A stretch of DNA of 64,000 bases from an uncultured Bellilinea sp. (GTDB taxonomy: Bacteria; Chloroflexota; Anaerolineae; Anaerolineales; Anaerolineaceae): contig CALHYE010000002.1 of assembly GCA_938040735.1 (NCBI GenBank), forward strand, positions 203,149-267,148, read 5' to 3'. Below the pieces are notes generated by a model that saw only the letters and a program-made list of their open reading frames with translations, was not told where the DNA came from and searched no databases. The stretch's first letter is position 1. Each line of letters opens with the position of its first letter. Positions 58,499 to 64,000 of the stretch are shown here, one piece after another. The position numbers and the translations under genes were made by a program.

Positions 58499-60196
58499 TT
58501 AGCGTCCGCCGCCGGCACAGGCGCAAGCGCAGCCAGCGCAAGCGCAGGCACAGGCACAGCCGCCGCCACCTCCGCCCGAACGACTGCTATAGGAGGAGGG
58601 TTTTGGCGGGGGATTGGTTTTGTTGGTAATCCGTTCGGTGAAGGTGTTGACATTTCCTAAAACACCCGTCGAGAAGGATTGAACGCCCTTGACCATTGAG
58701 GCGGCAAAGTCAGAACCGGGTAGTTTGGGCAGAGTAACGCTGCCGCCGCCGCTCGGGGTAGGTAGGGTGGTTTTTGCCATCCCACCGCCGCTGCTTGAGG
58801 GTGCGCTGCGAATGACCGGGTCATATCGCCACCACCAGGTGGGAACACGCACCGGACCGGTCTGGAATACCTCGCGGGTACGGTCATCCCAGCGGCGATC
58901 CACCATTGTCCAATCCATGACCTGTTCATAGACATCCGACTTGACATCGGGCGTTTCGGCGGTAAGAACTTGCTGCCAGGCTTTTTCCACGATTGATTTA
59001 TAGTAATCAATGGTCTCCGCGCGGCTGAAGCCTTTCATTTTTTGAGAAACCGACTTGATCAGCCCGATGATGGTGTCTTGTAGTTTCGTTTCCATCAACT
59101 TTTTGTTGGTTTGCTTGAAGGCTTCGAGGAAAGTTAACTCATAGGGTTGAAGGTTTTCGGGCAAAGGATCGCTGATTTTCAAGGCGAGCGGTTCGCGGCT
59201 TTCGACGATGGCAGCCCCTTTCTTCAACACCGAAAACAAAATCATGGTGAGTACCTTATCCAAAGGCTGCTCCATCAGGATTGCGGCTTCAACGGCGGTT
59301 AGGCCGCGCTTGATACCGTGACCTTCAACGGCGATTTTGGGCGGCAAGTACTGCCGTTTGCGCCGCTGTGCCGCGACAGCCGATAAAATGGGGATGAGGA
59401 AAAAGAAACCCACAAATCCAGCCGTGCACAAAAAACCAAAGATTGATTCGATGTCAACGGTGCGAGGGTTGGGCGTTTCGGTGGCAACAACTACCTGAGC
59501 GGGAACAAGGCGGATGGGGAAAGAAGCCCCAAATTTGTAGGTTGTGTAGGCGTTTGCTTTATCCGCATACCAGGTGTAATAAACCCTTCCCTGATCGTCA
59601 AAGCCGGTTTCAACCGGTTCGTCACTGCCCGGCCAGTTGCCAGAGGGGGTGTGGTAGCGGGGCTCTTCGGGTTTCAAACCGGGCGGCAGCACAATCGTGA
59701 AATAGTATTCAGTTGTGCCGCGGGTGAAATCCCTACCAAAATAATTCGGAGTGATGACGATGCTGGCGTATTCTTCGGTTTCTTGAAGCGTGGATTTACC
59801 CAACGCGCGGTCAACTTTTCCAACATAGACATGCAAAGTGCCGCTCTGACCGGCGCGAATGGCATTGCTTCCCAAATGGATTTCTACACCCGGCTTGACA
59901 TACTCCGAAGGGCGGATGAGGGTAGCAGGTTTGCCGTCAATCTCAGCCGATATGGATTTTAAGTCGTAGTTTGAATTGGGCAGCCCGATATCCACGATGT
60001 CAATTGCATCCCGTCCGGGCAGGTTTTTGAAGGTAATCGTGTAATCCAGGCTGATGCTGCCATCTTTATTGACAAAAACAACTACTTCTTGTTTGGGGAC
60101 TTCAAAGGACAGGTTTTGGGCGTGGACAGGTTGGATGCTCATACCGAGCATCATTGCAATGATCAACCACAAGAAAAACAGACGAAGAGTTCGCAT
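58499..60196 (-). CDS. DUF2207/TIGR04222-like membrane protein with seven-cysteine C-terminal tail
   Basis: This 565-residue protein was started at MRTLRLFFLWLII, with GGGAGGG just upstream. A signal peptide ends after PVHAQ. A beta-rich extracytoplasmic domain (about 30-250; VNKDGSISLDYTITFKNLPG) is followed by one membrane segment (about 262-285) and a cytoplasmic domain (GLTAVEAAILMEQPLDKVLTMILFSVLKKGAA, like DUF2207 C-termini). A Ser/Gly/Pro-rich region comes next, then a Gly run and the terminal CACACACAGCACACAG stretch. The tail has seven cysteines spaced by single alanines. It resembles a precursor-peptide core on a large carrier; the downstream radical SAM enzymes are candidates to modify it. 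Confidence 0.85.
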   Translation of the reverse strand: MRTLRLFFLWLIIAMMLGMSIQPVHAQNLSFEVPKQEVVVFVNKDGSISLDYTITFKNLPGRDAIDIVDIGLPNSNYDLKSISAEIDGKPATLIRPSEYVKPGVEIHLGSNAIRAGQSGTLHVYVGKVDRALGKSTLQETEEYASIVITPNYFGRDFTRGTTEYYFTIVLPPGLKPEEPRYHTPSGNWPGSDEPVETGFDDQGRVYYTWYADKANAYTTYKFGASFPIRLVPAQVVVATETPNPRTVDIESIFGFLCTAGFVGFFFLIPILSAVAAQRRKRQYLPPKIAVEGHGIKRGLTAVEAAILMEQPLDKVLTMILFSVLKKGAAIVESREPLALKISDPLPENLQPYELTFLEAFKQTNKKLMETKLQDTIIGLIKSVSQKMKGFSRAETIDYYKSIVEKAWQQVLTAETPDVKSDVYEQVMDWTMVDRRWDDRTREVFQTGPVRVPTWWWRYDPVIRSAPSSSGGGMAKTTLPTPSGGGSVTLPKLPGSDFAASMVKGVQSFSTGVLGNVNTFTERITNKTNPPPKPSSYSSRSGGGGGGCACACACAGCACACAGGGR

Positions 60197-60210
60197 CGCA
60201 CCCTCCCGCG

Positions 60211-60573
60211 TTACCATTTGGGTTCTTCGGTTAACTGATAAGTGGTATGACAATAAGGGCAGGTGACCACTGGCGCTCCGGCGACCATTTTGATGTCTTC
60301 CGGCTTTAAAGTTCCACCGCATGAACGGCATTTGATGGCATCCATATTAACATTTCCGGGAAGGTCAATTTTCAAAGTCACGTTGGTTTCGTCAGGTTTG
60401 GCTGGTTTTCGCGTAGCCAGAAACACCAACGCCAAACCAATTCCAACCGTAATGATCCCAATCGGAATCCAGCCCAGCGTGCCTTGGTCGCCGGTGGAAC
60501 CCCAAATAAATAAAACCCCGAAAAAGATTAAAATTCCTCCGACGATCAAAGAAATAATTTTCCATGCGCTCAT
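60211..60573 (-). CDS. Two-span membrane protein with C-terminal zinc ribbon
   Basis: This 120-residue protein was started at MSAWKIISLIVGG, with GGAGGTG upstream. Two membrane segments (about 4-24 and 34-54) are followed by a soluble C-terminus with a zinc ribbon: CRSCGG and, 18 residues later, CPYC. I do not recognise a family beyond this layout. It is the first gene of the five-gene operon, 14 nt before the Cys-tail gene, so it likely works with it at the membrane. Confidence 0.78.
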   Translation of the reverse strand: MSAWKIISLIVGGILIFFGVLFIWGSTGDQGTLGWIPIGIITVGIGLALVFLATRKPAKPDETNVTLKIDLPGNVNMDAIKCRSCGGTLKPEDIKMVAGAPVVTCPYCHTTYQLTEEPKW

Positions 60574-60594
60574 GGGCACCTCCAACTAAGATTC

Positions 60595-60623
60595 AGTGTA
60601 ACATTTTCCAGAGGGGATGACAA
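60595..60623 (-). promoter_or_regulatory. Promoter of the radical SAM/Cys-tail operon, with direct repeat
   Basis: On the minus strand, TTGTCA (60623-60618) and TACACT (60600-60595) are 17 bp apart. The -35 box is part of a direct repeat TTGTCA-AA-TTGTCA (60631-60618), a possible regulator site. The leader is about 20 nt. Confidence 0.6.
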
Positions 60624-60721
60624 TTTGACAAAACTCATATTTGTAGTCTGAAAATTACCCGATCCTTTGATTTTTCACCTTTGATTGTATACGAGAATCC
60701 CAAATATTGGTTTTGCCTTCC

Positions 60722-62778
<2,057 letters not shown>

Positions 62779-62791
62779 TTGCGGATAGACA

Positions 62792-63985
62792 ATGATCCAA
62801 AAAAGAATTATTCTCAAGACAGGAAAAGAGAAATCTGTCCTTCAGCGTCATCCATGGATCTTTTCCGGGGCGGTGGCTTCCGTAACAGGGGATCCGCAGC
62901 CCGGTGAGACGGTGGAAGTATGCGGTTATCAGGGAGAACCGCTCGGCTGGGCAGCATACAGCCCGCATTCCTCAATCCGCGCGCGGATTTGGAGCTTTAA
63001 TTCAAATGAGGAAATTGTCCCTGAATTTTTTGTCCGAAAAATTGAAGCCGCGGCTCATTTACGCAAAATGTTGAATCTCATTGAAAAAACCAATGCCTAC
63101 CGTTTGATTCATGGGGAGGCGGATGGAATCCCCGGCTTAATTGTGGATTTGTACCCCGAAACGGCGGTAGTTCAGATTCTTTCTGCTGGAGCGGAATACT
63201 GGCGGGATGTTCTTGTGGATCAGATTCAGCAAATCACTGCTTGTAAGGCGGTGGTAGAGCGCTCAGATGTGGAAGTGCGGCAACTGGAGGGTTTGCCGTT
63301 CCGCGAGGGGGTAATCCGGGGGGAAGGCGTCCCTGCACGCCTTAAAATTATTGAGAACGGCATTGAATACTGGGTAGATGTGATTGGCGGTCAGAAAACC
63401 GGTTTTTACCTTGACCAACGCCAGAATCGCCAGCGATTGACCGAGTTAGCCAGAGACCGAGAAGTGCTGAATGCTTTTTGCTACACGGGAGGTTTCACCC
63501 TTTCAGCGTTGGCTGGTGGGGCGAAGAGTGTGCTTTCAATTGATTCTTCGGCAACAGCTTTACATCTGGCATCAGAGAATTTGATCTTGAACGGATTTGA
63601 CCCAGCCAAAAATCAATGGCTGGAAGGAAATGTATTTCAGGAATTGCGGCTGTTACGGGATCGGAACAAAAAATTTGATTTGATTGTATTGGACCCGCCG
63701 AAATTTGCCCCAACTTCGGCGCAGGCTCAAAAAGCAGCCCGAGCTTATAAAGACATCAATTTGCTGGGTTTTAAGTTATTGCGCAGCGGTGGCATTCTGG
63801 TCACTTTTTCTTGCTCAGGCGGGATTAGCAGAGATTTGTTTCAGAAAATTGTGGCGGATGCAGCCCTCGATGCTGGGGTAGATGCCAGAATCGTTGAGGT
63901 ATTGAGCCAGAGCGGTGATCATCCTGTGGCTTTGAATTTTCCGGAAAGCGCTTACCTGAAAGGTTTAGTTTGCGTGGTGGAATAA
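62792..63985 (+). CDS. RlmI-type class I SAM-dependent rRNA methyltransferase
   Basis: This 397-residue protein begins with a PUA RNA-binding domain (about 1-80; VLQRHPWIFSGAVASVTGDPQPGETVEV). Next comes a segment with RLIHGEADGIPGLIVDLY and the Rossmann methyltransferase domain: GQKTGFYLDQRQNR, VLNAFCYTGGFTLSALAGGAKSVLSIDSS (motif I/II), LDPPKFAPTSAQ (motif IV) and LVTFSCSGGI (Cys of motif VI). This is the RlmI (23S rRNA m5C1962) layout. The exact target base is inferred from family. A possible next start codon lies at 63990 but too little remains to call a gene. Confidence 0.9.
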   Translation: MIQKRIILKTGKEKSVLQRHPWIFSGAVASVTGDPQPGETVEVCGYQGEPLGWAAYSPHSSIRARIWSFNSNEEIVPEFFVRKIEAAAHLRKMLNLIEKTNAYRLIHGEADGIPGLIVDLYPETAVVQILSAGAEYWRDVLVDQIQQITACKAVVERSDVEVRQLEGLPFREGVIRGEGVPARLKIIENGIEYWVDVIGGQKTGFYLDQRQNRQRLTELARDREVLNAFCYTGGFTLSALAGGAKSVLSIDSSATALHLASENLILNGFDPAKNQWLEGNVFQELRLLRDRNKKFDLIVLDPPKFAPTSAQAQKAARAYKDINLLGFKLLRSGGILVTFSCSGGISRDLFQKIVADAALDAGVDARIVEVLSQSGDHPVALNFPESAYLKGLVCVVE

Positions 63986-64000
63986 TCGGATGAAAAAAAG

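Noticed and set aside
58499..58579. DNA-level tandem repeat that might be a microsatellite or assembly artefact
   Set aside because: The repeat stays in frame to a normal stop, uses mixed codons for Cys and Ala, and is immediately followed by a well-placed downstream gene, so a real protein tail is the simpler reading.
58391..58660. Plus-strand open frame with Ala/Gly/Ser/Thr repeats across the Cys-tail region
   Set aside because: It is the complement of the Cys-tail and radical SAM start region. It has no ribosome binding site, and its repeats are a by-product of the Cys-Ala codons on the other strand.
60196..60331. Longer N-terminus for the Cys-tail membrane protein
   Set aside because: The 45 extra residues would precede a textbook signal peptide and overlap the zinc-ribbon gene. 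The ATG at 60196 has GGGAGGG just upstream.

Overview
The window reads as chromosomal DNA of roughly 50% G+C from a member of the Chloroflexota, most likely class Anaerolineae. This is inferred from gene content and protein style: many Thr/Pro-rich lipoproteins, a FabL-type reductase, an AlkZ-like winged-helix protein, M29 aminopeptidase, DUF4230 and DUF4870 proteins, and several glucan-active lipoproteins. It was not tested by any search. Genes are dense: no stretch longer than 300 bases lacks a gene. There is one tRNA (Pro, GGG). I saw no rRNA, CRISPR array, transposase, integrase or prophage gene.

Region 1 (1-4200): a small minus-strand operon (SanA-like membrane protein, HD-domain hydrolase, an edge-truncated protein), an orphan phosphonate-type binding lipoprotein divergent from a DUF4230 membrane protein, and a LipM-type octanoyltransferase.

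Region 2 (4270-18060): a plus-strand alpha-glucan locus. A consensus promoter drives a ROK regulator, followed by a short leader-like ORF with two hairpins, a sugar-binding lipoprotein, two MalF/MalG-type permeases, a cytoplasmic GH13 enzyme, a GH13 lipoprotein, a GT39-like membrane protein fused to a beta-propeller, and a GH57 lipoprotein. No transporter ATPase is present, so a shared one elsewhere is inferred. Two further GH13 enzymes lie at 34.1-35.5 kb and 36.3-39.8 kb.

Region 3 (18170-42000): mostly housekeeping genes. These include a TGS/uridine-kinase-type protein, a PLP aminotransferase, a serine hydroxymethyltransferase fused to an aminomethyltransferase, a lysophospholipase-like hydrolase, an M29 aminopeptidase, a polytopic membrane subtilase, an ECF sigma factor-DegV-small membrane protein operon, fmt, a ketopantoate reductase, pterin dehydratase, and a thiolase.

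Region 4 (42000-54660): two tandem CapA-like lipoproteins, a cyclase-family hydrolase, FabL, a DUF309 protein, a class III aminotransferase, thioredoxin reductase, a LysM membrane protein, HemW, an L,D-transpeptidase, an EamA transporter and the tRNA.

Region 5 (54670-60630) holds the most unusual content. A compact five-gene minus-strand operon encodes a zinc-ribbon membrane protein, a DUF2207/TIGR04222-like membrane protein ending in a Gly-rich tail with seven cysteines alternating with alanine, a radical SAM/SPASM enzyme, a paralogue of that enzyme that has lost every cluster-binding cysteine, and a methyltransferase. I propose this as a candidate post-translational modification system acting on the Cys tail. 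The window closes with ligA and an RlmI-type rRNA methyltransferase.

A recurring regulatory theme is a -10-like hexamer placed 6 to 9 nt before the start codon with no usable ribosome binding site. It is seen at six genes and suggests leaderless transcripts.
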